Below, piece by piece: positions 1 to 12,499 of a DNA stretch of 64,000 nucleotides. Each line of letters begins with the position of its first letter. Within the stretch, counting starts at the first letter, position 1. The stretch is from positions 33,495,196-33,559,195 of the forward strand of contig CM060075.1 of the NCBI GenBank assembly GCA_030533445.1. The letters run 5' to 3'. The position numbers and the translations under genes were made by a program. Source of the DNA: Cyprinodon diabolis. Its lineage: Eukaryota; Chordata; Actinopteri; Cyprinodontiformes; Cyprinodontidae. The notes under the pieces are model-generated. The model was given only the letters and a program-made list of their open reading frames with translations. It was not told the origin of the DNA and ran no database searches.

Positions 1-2208
1 ACTGAAAAAAGTAAGCTAGTTTGTGAAAACTTTATCTCTTAGGATACTTAGTTATCTGCAGAAGTTAGTTAAAATCTTTTGCTGTCTCGTTTTTGTCAAA
101 CTAATATTGTCGATGAGCTCTTTAGATGGATTTATTTTTTAAACCCAATTAGTGTAAAAATTTATCTTTTCAATCTGAACCTTTCAGATTCAATCATGAG
201 ATACTCTCATTTTGTCCCATTGACTGGGAAAACAGAAGGCTCTACTTAAGATCACTAACGCACCCAATTTTCCTCCAACCCTCTTCCCTTTTCTTGCTGC
301 AATTTTATCTTAAAAAAAGAAAATGTTGTCCATGTTTCTTCTATTATACAGGAGTGACATTGACTTTAATGTAGGCCCATTCAGACATTATTAAAAAAAA
401 GAAATAAATGTACTAAAACACAAAAGCCATCAGTTGTGTGGAGAGCCATGCTGTTTTCTACTTTAATGTACTGCTATTGATTTGCAGTCACATGTGGCAA
501 AGTGTCAGGCTAACAGCAGTGTTCAGAGACCAGAGATTTGTGCAAAGAGGCTCTTTCTCCTTCAGCTACAGGGTGGCTTTTAGTTGGACTACATGCTGGG
601 ATCTCAAAAAAGGGTTTTTTAAACTGGGGCTAGAATCAGAACACTCAGAAACAGGGCACAGAGCAAACACAGATCGGAGCGCGACAGATGAGGACCTCTT
701 CTATCGATCGAGGAAATGTGTGGGATTGACTGAACCAAATGTTGGAAATTGATGCACTGTGGTTTTATGGTTCAGGGAATTTGCTGCACAGTGTGCAAGG
801 AGGAGAATGGACAACATAGCCGTCTGTTTTCAGTTTGCTTACATGAATGCTGGGGATAATGCTGTTTTAATATCAGAGGAGCAGGATTGTTGTCCTGCAA
901 GAGGGTATTTGCTCAGAAATCTCACACAAGATAACATTTCTGAAATAACCAGATTCATGCATTGACACAAACATATCCATTTTACTGCCTGCTGAACTTC
1001 ATCCGTTTGTCAGATAAGATAATAGAATTGATCAACTTCAGCCATTTATTAAACTGTGGTCCGTCTCCCCATCCATCATTGTGCCTCTGAGACCATCCCA
1101 GTTATAAATGTGCCAAAATTATGAGCTGGGGTAATCTGTAACAGCTACATGAACATGGAGCATCCCCTCTCTGGGGTTTTACTTTCACTCAAACAGAAAT
1201 AGCACAACAAATATAACAACTGCCTTGATCTGAAATAGTGCATATTTTTTAATAACCATTTTTAAAATATCTTATACTTAGAACTGAAACAGGTTGTTTA
1301 TTCAACAATCTCCAATATGGTGTCACCCTGTAAAGAGTTTCAAAAATCTTAAATTGTTACTCATTTATTTCAATATTTATTGTTTTATAATGCAAGCTTT
1401 GTTTTCCTCATCCTCCAAAAATAAAGGGATGAACGCAAGAATGGCATGCGTAAAATTTATCAGTTTCAATCTAAGTCTTGCTTGATCAGAAGTTCAGCAT
1501 CTCTGTTCACATGGATACTAAATAAAATCATGAGATCATGACATGTGTGAATACATGTACCAAGCTTTCTATCAGTTAAAACATCTTAGCATGTGCAGAG
1601 CTGTCTAATTTTCTGAAAATGCTTTAGTAGTAGAAGAACAACAAACCTATACTTGCCTTTAAGGTATTCTTTGTGCCTGTCCAGCATATTTCGTTCTCTT
1701 CAGTTCTTCAGTCATATCTGTTGATGTGTATTTTTTTTTCTCCCACTATGTACCTTCATTGCATCATACCTAATGCTAATCCTAATGCTATGGTATGTTG
1801 ATCCAAACATCATATTTAGAGCCATCTCCTTCACAGAGGAGGACCAGGAGCCAGTAAATGAAGGCTAGCAGAGAGGCTACACATGCACATAGGGGATTTT
1901 TATTCCAGAGATCTAAATGGGTGTGTACATGGACACCTCTCTCAATCGGAATGAAATTTCTTTCCAGTCGGACCAAAAGGGATTAGAATGTTTGGTATGA
2001 CAAGTTTACTGTACATGACAGATTTTTGATCTGATCAGGCCTTCAATCCTATTATTTGTGTTCATGAAAATGTAGCTATTGTTGCCTCAGATAGTCAGTA
2101 TTGCTTGCTTGTACTTTGTCCAATTTTGTGTACTTCCTAATTGCTATACTGGAACCACTACAGATAAAATAGAAATATGTAAATTGTTGCTTTTAATGTC
2201 TGATTAGG
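1..2208. other. Unannotated AT-rich sequence
   Basis: I see no gene, repeat or RNA signal I can support here. Open frames near 438-965 show no domain, no convincing splice context and no recognisable product. The stretch could be intergenic or intronic. Confidence 0.5.
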
Positions 2209-2345
2209 AACAAAGCTCCAGAACCTGATGGTTATGATCCCTGTCTGTCTGAAAAACTCCACTGACCATCTAACACCCATCTTTAGCAGATCTTTGAATC
2301 AGTTTGAGGTTTCAAATAGTTTTAAACCCTCTACCAATTAAATTC
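2209..2345 (+). pseudogene. LINE reverse-transcriptase fragment (KAP-PDG block)
   Basis: A short decayed piece of a non-LTR retrotransposon ORF2. One frame reads NKAPEPDGYDP, matching the NKAPGPDG block at the start of LINE reverse-transcriptase domains. After a frameshift the next frame reads LTPIFSRSLNQ, which fits the following conserved block. No catalytic (Y/F)ADD box is present and the fragment ends within about 140 bp. The pattern resembles L2/CR1/Rex1-type fish LINEs, but the clade cannot be fixed from this length. Confidence 0.6.
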
Positions 2346-2376
2346 AACTCAGTTATTTATTAAGTGTCCATTCACA

Positions 2377-2402
2377 ACATGCAATCCCTGTAGATTGCAT
2401 GT
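2377..2402. repeat. 10-bp inverted repeat
   Basis: Perfect arms acatgcaatc and gattgcatgt are separated by 6 bases. No terminator or RNA function can be assigned. Confidence 0.5.
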
Positions 2403-2904
2403 GACTTCGCATGTGATTGCATCCGAAAAACAAACAGTATTCCTAAGTAAAGCTAAGGCAAATAAAAAGAAAAAGCAAAGTTCCACATGATCTTTATGCT
2501 TAATTTTTATGAATAGCTAAAAAAAACTATAATGTCTGCAGAAAAGACGTCAGATCTTAATGTCAAATGCACTGCTTGACATTAAGGGTCTAATCAGTCT
2601 AAGCTAATCACTTAATTTTCTTGGGGAATCAAACAAAATCTATAACACATTAAATCCAGCAGACAGCAACCTAAGCTAGGTGTCCCAACTTTATTTGAAA
2701 CTCACGTGATGGGAAATGTACACTGCACAGACGGCTATTTGCAGTTGGCGTCCCATCATCCCTTCTGATCAATGACAGTCATCTCTGACAATATTCACTC
2801 TCCATTGTTAGGCGGTATAAAGAAATATTTGAGTCACCAGAGCAGGTATTCAATATGGCCGTGGCTAGATTTGAAGGTCTGTGACATCAGCTGCGAGGCA
2901 GAAA

Positions 2905-3040
2905 CAGGACTAAGCACTGAAAAACAAGTCCAGCTCCTTCATCTATAATCAAATCTGATGTGAAGTAATGGCAGCACCCAAGCATATATTACCTCCAGGA
3001 TAGTGTCAAAGCCAAACAGACCATATGAAGACCATCCTCT
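2905..3040 (+). repeat. Interspersed repeat family A, copy 1
   Basis: The segment from 'acaggactaagcactgaaaa' to the 'ccaggatagtgtcaaagcc' region aligns by eye with 45290-45430 and 56360-56480. All three share an 'aaaacaggyccanct' core, 'catctata', 'atggcagca' and 'ccaggatgg.gt.acagc'. It is a divergent, truncated member of the family. The class (SINE, LINE tail or DNA element) is not resolved. Confidence 0.55.
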
Positions 3041-3246
3041 GCCATCACAGGAATTAATGCTTGCAGGCTTGTTGTTCTATGGTCTTGAAAACCTTTCAAC
3101 ACCTGCTGCTGATGCATCTAAGAGGGTGGACATCCTTCAATTCATGGGGCTGATATTGATACAGATTGCACAGGTTTGCCATGTTAAAGGTTAATGTCCA
3201 AGCTATTTGACCAATAAAATGTTTTGTTCTGCATATATGAATTCCT

Positions 3247-3375
3247 TTCTGGGTTCGATTCCTGGCCCGGGGTCTTTCTGCATGGAGTTTGCATGTTCTC
3301 CCTGAGCATGCGTGGGTTCTCTACGTGTACCCCGGCTTCCTCCCACAGTCCAAAATTAAGCGTTGGGATTAAGCG
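3247..3375 (+). repeat. tRNA-derived SINE fragment, 5'-truncated
   Basis: The sequence opens with a B-box-like gggttcgattcctgg and continues into the 'ggagtttgcatgttctccc', 'tgcgtgggttctct' and 'cttcctcccacagtccaaa' blocks typical of a very common teleost repeat. The A-box half is missing, so it is a truncated insertion. It is not a tRNA gene, because no cloverleaf can be drawn. Confidence 0.8.
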
Positions 3376-4229
3376 TGTTAGAAAATGAGTGGATGTATAT
3401 ATGAATCCCCAAAAGTTAAATCAGAGGCTTAAGGCATTGTGTATACATCACAATATATATTTTCAATTGATGCCTTATTTCTACACATATTCATTTTAAT
3501 AAGGTAATCTATAATAATGTGCAAAACAGAGTTCATTAGATTTCAAACAGAAAATACTGAATATTGAAACACAGCCAACATTTCACACAACAAACAAGTA
3601 AACCCAGAGCAGCTGCGTTCTCAATAAATTAATCATTAAAATGTTTGTGTTCAAATCCTCTGATAAATTCTACCCTTATCTGAAGATTTCTCTGTTATTG
3701 TATTAGTATGTGATTAGAAAGAGGTTGAAGATTACAAGAGTTGATAAATTGAACCGCTGACAAAGTGCTGATATTCAAATACCGAGCTGATGGTATCACA
3801 GGTCTAAATGGACAGTCTAGTCGGAGTAGTGAGACGACTGTAGAGAGTGTGAGGAAACTGGATTGCACAGTTAAAGCACTGAAATGCAAGTCTGGACCAA
3901 CCACTGAGTGTTTAATTTAATGGGGTCTGAACCAGAAAAAGACGTCTGATCTTACATGACAGAACTTTTTTACCATTAATATATATAAATATATATTATG
4001 AAATGTTATATCTGGCTGTCAAAAGTACTTTTACAATCTGAGCTTTTGTGGGTGAAGAATGATAATACTTCTTAAATTCACACACAGGATGTTTAAAAGG
4101 CCTCTTTCATGCAAAATTAACTTTTCTGAGCTTTTAACCAATGCTATTCCTTCACCACAATCATGCGCAAAGTGGTAAGGCATGAAAATTAGTTTCTCAC
4201 CATGAGAGGTAAGGGACGTTGTTCAGTCT
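3376..4229. other. Unannotated sequence
   Basis: AT-rich sequence with no recognisable gene or repeat. Confidence 0.45.
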
Positions 4230-4970
4230 TCCTTAAGAAGTTTAACTGTAAAGTACAATTCGGTACAAAGACGATTTAAAGTGGGTTACATAAATGAAAC
4301 AGCAAAATAGAAGTAAAATAAAAGCGGAATAAAAGCAAGTACAGATAACATGATGAAAGCAGTTAGTAAAGCAAGTAGAAAACAGCTGGACCACAAACTT
4401 GAAACTGATGATACCTCGGTTAACGATTTACCTTGAACAGTCAAAGGCATTTCTAGACAAAGTGGTTTTTAACTTTGACTTAAAAGAACTCAGGCTTTCA
4501 GAACTGTAACAGTCTTCTGGGAATTTGATCCATATAAGTGGAGTATAGGAACTAAATGCTGCCTCTACATGTTCGGTTCTAGTTATGGGTGTACAGAGTA
4601 GGCTTGAACTAGAAGAGCTGAGTGGTCTTGAAGGTTGATACAATGACAACAAATCTGTGTGTATGTATTGAAGCGCTGATCCATCCAGTGACTTAAAGAT
4701 TAACAGAAGGATTTTAAAGTCTATTCTCTGAGCTGCAGAGAGCCAGAGTAAGAACTTCAGAACTGTGCTGATGTGCTCTACTTTCTTTGTTCTGTTGAGG
4801 ACGAGAGCAGCAGGACTTTGGATCAGCGGCAGCTGTCTGATGGCCGTTTTAGACAAACCTATGACGACACCATTGCAGTAATCTTGACTCATATTGTACA
4901 TGCAAAATTGTACTGATACCTTCTTAAAATGCATATTATTTATAGCATGTACTAATGACAGTTTAAACAA
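4230..4970 (-). pseudogene. LINE ORF2 C-terminal fragment with 3' UTR
   Basis: On the minus strand an open frame from 4970 to 4428 (180 aa) carries the C-terminal tail typical of vertebrate LINE ORF2 proteins. Visible blocks are 'AALVLNRTKKVEHIS', 'LKFLLWLSAAQRIDFKILL', 'SRPLSSS' and 'AAFSSYTPLIWIKFPED'. These correspond to the VLTxTKKxDHITPVL and HWLPVxxRIDFKILLLVYKAL blocks of L2/Rex1-like elements. The reverse-transcriptase core lies outside the fragment, so this is a 5'-truncated, dead copy. Sequence from 4427 down to about 4230 looks like its 3' UTR. The N-terminal ~45 residues of the open frame do not match the family. Clade assignment is tentative. Confidence 0.7.
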
Positions 4971-5776
4971 ATTTTCCTTATTAAGTGTCGGATGAGAAAC
5001 AATTTGAACTGTCCCAATTCTCCGGAGTTTGCACGCTCGCTACTTCCACACGCAAACCCTGAAATTAACTTCCACCAGGTGCACACTTCATAAAGGGGAG
5101 TGGGGTGTAGTGTGAGAATTGAGGCAGCGCCTTTGTCTATGGGCCAGAACCAGCAGACTCAATTTTTTCCCTTTTCTTGTCTTTCCCTACCCCTTTAAAA
5201 TAGAACCTTTTGGTATTTCATATTATAAAAGTATACAATTTTAACACTGATATGCATTTCACTAAGCTCTGGACCTGCATGACACTTTTAAATGCCAATG
5301 TGCTCACTTTCTTTGCATATGGGTTTGCTATACCTATTAATGTTAATCTACTGAAAAAAAAAACATTGTGCTTGTGCTAAATGCATTGCTGTGTGTCCCT
5401 TTAATTCAGATGCTAAAGTCCTGAATAAAGTACTATCCTTTGTTAAGTAAAGTTAAAGTACTAACCTTTGTCACAACTTTTGTTTTTTCATAGTTTTATA
5501 AAGTTGGCCATTAGCATATGTGCATTTTGTATTATTATATATGTTGTAGATGCATATTTCACTATAGGTTTAAGGGAAATGTGTCTGTCTTTGACTTGAC
5601 TTAAAAAGAATACACCTGCCTCTTCAAAGATCTTGAACTGTTACAGATTTTATATAAACATTTTTATTTGAAATAAGTTCAAGAACAGATCCTATATAAT
5701 TCTATGAATTTGAAGCAAACATTACGTTTCAAAATCGACAATCCTGATAAGCAAAGATTTCAGTGACAGCATATTT
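4971..5776. other. Unannotated sequence
   Basis: No gene found. The stretch 4990-5110 is richer in GC and contains 'cataaagggg', which could be a weak TATA-like site, but nothing downstream supports a transcript. Confidence 0.4.
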
Positions 5777-5841
5777 CATCCATCCATCCATCCATCCATC
5801 CATCCATCCATCCATCCATCCATCCATCCATCCATCCATCC
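5777..5841. repeat. (CATC)n microsatellite
   Basis: About 16 uninterrupted CATC units. Open frames through it in both directions ([15 protein letters not shown]) are repeat artefacts. Confidence 0.98.
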
Positions 5842-6060
5842 TCTCTCGTTTAGTCTTTGTCAGGGTCACGGTGGAGCCTATCTCTGTTAGTCTCCGAGCG
5901 AGATGCAGAGCACACCCCAGGTTAGGTCGCCGGTCTGTGTCAGGGCAAAACAGCGACACACAATGACACACAACGATATATGAGTTAATTATCTAGTCAA
6001 AATAAAAGAGCTGACCAGAGGATGAAGAGCCTCTCCTCACGAGGATTTAATGCATTAAAC

Positions 6061-6235
6061 ATAAATATTCAATTCAATTCATTTTATTTATCTGGCATCA
6101 ATTTACAACACATGTGATCTCAAGGCCCTTTACAGAGACAATTCAACCAGATCCTACACACAGATTGATTGAAAGCTTTCTCTCTAAGGACTCGAAGGCA
6201 ATCCCTCACACCAAGCATGCTTGTAGCGACAAATA
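6061..6235 (+). repeat. Dispersed teleost repeat fragment
   Basis: The segment 'aattcaattcattttattta', followed by 'caatttacaacacatgtgatctcaaggc', 'ctttacagagac' and 'caatccctca', matches a repeat I recognise as common in fish genomes. Its class is uncertain. It is diverged and truncated. Confidence 0.55.
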
Positions 6236-8603
6236 CAATAAGCCAAATAAAAGGGAACCTGGGAAACAAAAGACAGATATATAGTGAGGAAAATTATTTA
6301 AAAAGTCTACTGTTCAGTGATGCATGATTCAAAACAAGTTTATCAGCAGGCAAGGGAATATCAAAGATAAAACAATTCTGAAATATCCTGTGATTACCAG
6401 AACAGTATTCTCCAATCAGTTTTTGATTAAGATCAGGGCTGCAGGAAATTGAAATGATTTCATGCTGTCAAATCAACTCTGGAATTAAACTATAACTCTA
6501 TGAAAGCTTTTTTTCTTCCCTTTCTTTATGCAGATTTGTGACACACTCTATAGTATCTGCACTGTATTTCATAGAAGGAAATTATTCAGCATTATTTGTT
6601 AGGTCATAAAGCCAAGTTGAAGAGAGAGGCTGAAAACCTGTGAAATGTATTCAGAAAAGCAGCAAATGTTAAAAAGTGTAAAATATTTTTTTTGTGTGTG
6701 GCTGGGACAAATAGGCATTTAAAACAAAAACAAACAAAATCTCCATAAATAATACCAATCATTTTGTTGTGGGGGTGTACTTCTTTGAGGAGAGCTTACA
6801 CCCCAAACCTGGCCTAAAAAAACTGATAAGGTAAGAACCATGGGACTTACAGATGGGGTTTATTTCAAATTAAAACAGGACATTAGAAGCATTTGTAGAA
6901 ACACTGTAATAAAGATAGGGAAAGAATAGAAAACAGATAAGCATATATAGCAGAGACAAACAGAGTCATTTCATTCTGTCTATTTTACCTCATGAAAAAG
7001 CGAGGCAGCTCTAATTATTTCCTGAATGTAAAAGCAAATAATCTTGTTCCTCTGTGGCTGTGGAGAGGGAGCGAACAATAAGGACTCAAAAAAGATGGGG
7101 AGCCGAGACAAGTGGTGGCACTGAGATGGACCTGGAAAGGTTGAAAGGAGCACAACAGCAGAGATGAAAGAGTGGTAGAAAATTGAAAAAGACTGAAAGG
7201 ACACAAAAGGTGAGCTGAGAAGTGGAGAAAAATCAGAGGCAAGGGAACAAAATACAAAAAGGCTGAAAAAGACAAAAAGGAAATAAAATAGAGGAACACA
7301 AAAAGCATAAAGAAGAGACGGAAGAAACATTTGCAGACAGCCTTTCAGTCAATCATTATCTCCTGAGAGTTGGATATGAGTGAGGCAGCACAATTTTGCA
7401 GCAGTTATCATTATCATCACAGCTATAATCATAATCAGTGTAATTCCTGTGTGGCGAGATGGAAACGTGGATAGTAAAAGGTGATGGAGGAGTATGAAAT
7501 GTCAGAGAGGAAAAACGACATTACTGGGTGTAACCATGGTGAGACACACACTGACAGACACTGAAATAGTAAATGGGAGATTGAAATTAGGACAGCAAAT
7601 GAAAGGATAGGTAAAATGATCAGCAACCTCTCTGAAATGAAATCACATTATTCCAATTACCAAACCCTGTTTATTTTACCTTCAGACACAATAACGGGAA
7701 TAGAATGAAAGAGCCAAACAAGTCCAACTTTTTCTAAAGAGGGAGAATAGGCATCTGAGTTCCATCTGTTTAAGTGTTAGGAAAATGATCTTTGTTGAGT
7801 TGTGAATTGGTTATTTAGTTGTCTGATTGCTGAGTTTGTGGGGAGTCTTTCTGTCTTTCTTCAAAACACTTACACAGCTTTAACATATTTTTTACTCAAG
7901 TCAAAGTAGCCATCCAAGCAACTCCTGATTGAAGAGTAGAAAAGGTTTTTGGTAAATAGGCCAGTCAAGTACTGAGTTACTGTTTATGTAATCTGATTTG
8001 GTATTTACAAAGGAAGTACTCACTGATGGAAAAAAATATCAAAACATGTCCATATTCTAGTAAACTTCACACATCAGATAGGAAACTATTTTCTAAACTC
8101 ATATTCTTAAGCATTAAACTTAATTGTTAAAGCAGTTAAGGTGTTTTCAACAGTGCATGGTTTCTATATTGAGAATATATGTTTACTGTGTCTTCACATG
8201 ACCTCCAAACAGCAATGTGAGCTCAGCTCAAAAACAGGCAAGGATTTTCTTTCTAACACCAAGTCTTAGCATGAGAGAGTCTACTTCCTCAGGCATTTGA
8301 AGTGGGCTGAAAAGGGGAACTCAATCTCAAATACATTCTACGAATGTGTGTAGGAAAACATCTTCTGCTCCTGCGTCACCATGTGGGATGGCAGATGCTA
8401 AGATGGGGAGAGAAAAAAGCAGGGTGGTAAAAGCTACACAGATGACTGTGGAAAGCAGTCTATCCTAAAGAATCTAGATCTACACCTTCAGATGCAGGAA
8501 ATGGGCCTCCTGCATCAAAACAAAAAGGATTTACTTTATTACAGCAGCACTAATAAAAAAAACAATAGTCATTCACTCTAAATTCTCCTTACGTATGAGT
8601 AAC
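6236..8603. other. Mostly unannotated; purine-rich tract
   Basis: No gene recognised. Positions 7000-7340 and 7440-7620 are strongly purine-rich on the plus strand, and the long minus-strand open frames there (S/F/L-rich) are composition artefacts. Confidence 0.45.
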
Positions 8604-8795
<192 letters not shown>

Positions 8796-8929
8796 AGGTC
8801 TTAGAAAATACACAAAACTGTCACAAAGTCTAGTAAATCTTGATCTGTCACAAAGCGTTAAATCATAACAAAGATTCAGTCAATAGAGATCATCACAGGG
8901 CAGCACAGTGGCTCTATCAACAGGTTTGT

Positions 8930-9840
8930 AATTATGCTCTCATCAGCAATATCAGGTCAGATCAGTGATCAGAGTGCGAAGCCAGGGCGCAAGGGATCAA
9001 AGGCCCCACCACCAATCCAGGCAGAGACCATATACAAATAACCTCAATATCCATTGATGGCCATCCAAAATGACCAGCACCCACCCGGTGCCCTGACCAG
9101 GTATCTCATGACCATAGTGGAGTATGGGGAGGCATGAGTAAAAATATATGTAATGAAATGTGAATTAAAGGAGAGAAACCTGGGTGGTTTCTTCATCACA
9201 AGGTCAAGTCTTCTAAAAGAGGCATGTGTGCTGTGAGGTGCTGGATTGTTTCTGGGACCTCTTCTCAAAGCCTACACCTCAGATATTGCCTGCTGTAGTA
9301 GATCTGGGCCACTGTTGCGCTAATGCTCAAGACCTGCTCCTGTGCTGCCATGATTGATGCTTCTGTGCAGGACATTAGCCTAGCCCTTTCTAGGTAGGAA
9401 TTGGACATATCAGCCACTTCAGCTATCCGGTTTTGGCTCCCATAATGATTCCTCAAGTTCCTTCTCTTCAATCTTCCATTGTCTGAGACATTCCCTTCAT
9501 CCCTTGGAACAATTTTCCTACTTTATTTTTTGGAGCTTAGATGTTTTACCTTCCATGGTGGCTCTGATGCTCACTAGGTGTCTGACTACTCTGAGCTTAG
9601 CCTGTTGCATATGGATGCTGGATTTGGTGAGAAGCGTTTTTGCAGCACTGTGACACATTCGGTCTAAAAAAAGTAGCCCATGAATTGGAACACACCCTGT
9701 TGGTCTTTCTCCCCTCAGGCAGGTGAGCCATGGAGCATTGAGAGCAGGACCATAGGGCAGCTTCTTTCTTAAAGCTCTTAAAACGTTAAATTCAGGGGAA
9801 CCCAGTAGACTGTGCTGCCACTCCCCTAACAACGTACAAG
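8930..9840 (-). pseudogene. LINE ORF C-terminal relic (AAQEQ-type)
   Basis: Minus-strand frames contain 'TEASIMAAQEQVLS', 'AQIYYSRQYLRCRL' and, after an interruption, 'VPETIQHLTAH'. This order matches a widely repeated fish LINE C-terminal region (AAQEQALSTR, TRQDPRCRLCK, PETVQHI). I associate it with restriction-like-endonuclease LINEs of the Dong/R4/Rex6 kind, but the clade is from memory and unsure. The relic is broken by stops and frameshifts. Part of the surrounding open frames (9518-9832) has no recognisable match. Confidence 0.55.
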
Positions 9841-12272
9841 ATAAATTCTACATATTCCAATACTTCCTCAGCTTTGAACTTTGCAACATTTTCAAAACAT
9901 ATCACTTTCAATAGTGCAATTACTTTTTACTGTTATTGTGTAACATTTATCACAATACACAACATTTAACAATACTTTATTGGGCTGTACTGGGACCAGG
10001 GTAACAAAGTTCTTTCCATCTGAAGTCTTTAAGACAATAAAAGCTTCTTAAAACCTTCAATGTAATTTTTTGTCTCTTAGGCATTTGACTTAACAATAAT
10101 ATTACTTAAGAAACTTTCATATAAACTGGGTTTATCAAACCCAGTTTACATGTTTATATATGTTCTCTGTCAGGAAAATAATTTTAATCAATGACCTCAT
10201 TCCTGGCCATAATCCTGGTGTTATGTTTTTAACAGAATTGCATGGTTAAATTAATTTAATGAGGCTCCCATTCTCATATATTTAAACGCCTCCAAGTTAC
10301 ACCTCCAAACCATATTTTTTCTGGAGCAGACAGCAAAGGAAAGGTGGGGAACTGGCCACTATGTTTAAAGACTCCCCAAGTGTAAAAAGGTATTTTTGGA
10401 CCAATTTTGGTATTGAATTTGTTTCTCTCAAGGGAAAGAGCCGAGATTTTATTTGTAATGTGTGTTGATTATTACTTGTAATTTATTGTGAGAGACTTAA
10501 ACATTCACATTGAAAATCCGTAAACAAGAAAATATAAAAAAAACAAAAACTGTTTTCACGTTCTCACAAGATTTCCATTTATTTTCATCAATAGCAGATG
10601 GACCTTTGTCCAAAATCCCCAGGCCAAAACTTTGGCTCACTCCAGCCCTATTAATGAATATTTAAGGTACACTGGAGTAGTGATAGGAGTGGTAGTCTAT
10701 CTTTTGCCCTATTCAAACCTCATTCTAATTTCTGAAATACATTTCCGAACTTACAGGGGACTCACCCTCTTTGGGTGCTTTGAATAAAGAATTTAGCTCT
10801 AGTATCATCCCCAGAAATTGCTGCAAAAACACAAACCAACAATCCAGGATTGAAAACAAACCACAGACACAAAAGCTGCAGAAATTAGAGCGGTACAACC
10901 CATAATTAGTTCCATAAGATCCCTAAAAACATATACATTTCAGAACAATGCCCTATTGTAGAAAAAAATCCCTTAATGGATTAAAGGCAATTAAAAATGG
11001 TAATTATACAGTAATTATGGCACAAACACTAATGAGGTAGAGAGAAACTGTGTCTCAGTAATCTACACACAAACTTTTCTTCTGGCAGAACAGAAAACTT
11101 TTCTACTTATACAACCTAAAGTAGTTGCCCCATGGTGGTCAATGTGTGCTGGAGAGGAGGTACTGAGCACAGCTGGTGTGTTCCCCACCTGCTGGTACAA
11201 ACACATTTCCACTTATCTTATCCATTCAGCTCTACACCTTGACTTAATGATCAAAAGTGGCTTGGACAGATGATGGAGACTCAAAGTTTTCCATGTTACT
11301 ATTAAACAACTAAAGGATGGATTTCACCCTTATAAAAATGCTGAGTTACATTCACATCCTTTTATTTAGCCTAAGATTTCTGTTCTTTTCTTCATATTTC
11401 TGTTTTGGCTGCAAAGAAAGTTAACATTTTAATTAGCTAACACACTCAAATCCAATCCTGAAAGAAACAAGGCTTTTAGATAACTTTGACATACAAATCT
11501 ACCTATTATAACAAAGGAATAAAAAATATGACAGACTGTCGATTTATTAATTGCACAGTTTTAAAAGATAAGTACAAAAAATGTTTCAGAAAGCTAAAAT
11601 TGCTGCACAGCGCCACTGTTTGCAGCACTGATGAAATTTCAGCAAGAAAATCCTCAAAATCCTGCCCTTGGGTCTCTCTGGTTTTATGTTCTTTTTGTGC
11701 ATGCATTAGTTCCCACTGGATGTATTCAAGCTTAGAAACATTAAAATTGCAGGACATCTCAGAGGACTGGAGTTGAAAACCTATGCTATAGCAAACTCCA
11801 CTAAGGAAGTACTTTATGTTTGTGTTGCAGCTACACAGATCAATTGTTGGATCCACACTGGAACCTAATACCTAAGCAAAATCTTCAAAAAATAGATGGT
11901 TGCCTATCAAAAAAAGAACAAAATGTTGTCCCATGTTATTTTTTATTCACTCACTATACTATTTTCACTATAAAAAGGACTATTACAGAAAAGTTAAGGC
12001 CATTCTTTTTTATTTTATTTTTTTATTTTTGTATTTTTCTGCACATACAACAATAATAAAATCCTATCACAAAAGCATTCCTAAATTATAATTTTTTTAA
12101 ACACTCCATCATATTCAATATGTTTTGCCTTCTTCTATGTACAGAACAGCAGTGTTAACAACTTCAGGAATAAAAGGACTTACAATATAAACAATGCATG
12201 CAATTTTTTTTATTTTTTTTTGTATAAGACTTGTTTGTGTGATATGTTTAGATTTGAGATTAAAATGCTATG
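9841..12272. other. Unannotated sequence
   Basis: AT-rich, no gene recognised. It holds the short hairpin at 10132-10158. Overlapping open frames near 11486-12091 show no domain. Confidence 0.45.
10132..10158. repeat. 12-bp perfect hairpin
   Basis: Arms taaactgggttt and aaacccagttta flank a 3-base loop (atc). No function can be assigned. Confidence 0.6.
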
Positions 12273-12280
12273 GTCCAAAC

Positions 12281-12491
12281 GAAGGGGTGCTCATGTCCTC
12301 AAGAGCTACCATCATGTAAATTTTAGATGCATCTCTTTTCTAAGGCACCTGAATAGAAGTGCTTAGTCACCTCATTTAGCCCAGCAGAGGTAGGGTAATA
12401 AGCCACTCATTTGATTCAGGTGTGTTAAAAATGGGTTACATCAAAAAGTTGCAGGATAGTAGCTCTTGAGTACTGGACTTGAGCACCCCTG
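12281..12491. mobile_element. hAT-type MITE with 8-bp TSD
   Basis: A 211-bp non-coding element. Its ends are inverted repeats: left 'ggggtgctcatgtcctcaa', right in reverse complement 'caggggtgctcaagtcc', both continuing into tcaagagctac. It is flanked by gtccaaac (12273-12280) and gtctaaac (12492-12499), an 8-bp target-site duplication with one mismatch. Short TIRs, 8-bp duplication and no ORF are the hallmarks of a hAT-derived miniature element. Mobility would depend on a transposase supplied elsewhere. A similar family is common in fish. Confidence 0.82.
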
Positions 12492-12499
12492 GTCTAAAC

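Noticed and set aside
2800..3194. 63-aa frame at 3003-3194
   Set aside because: Begins inside repeat family A and has no domain; no evidence for a gene.
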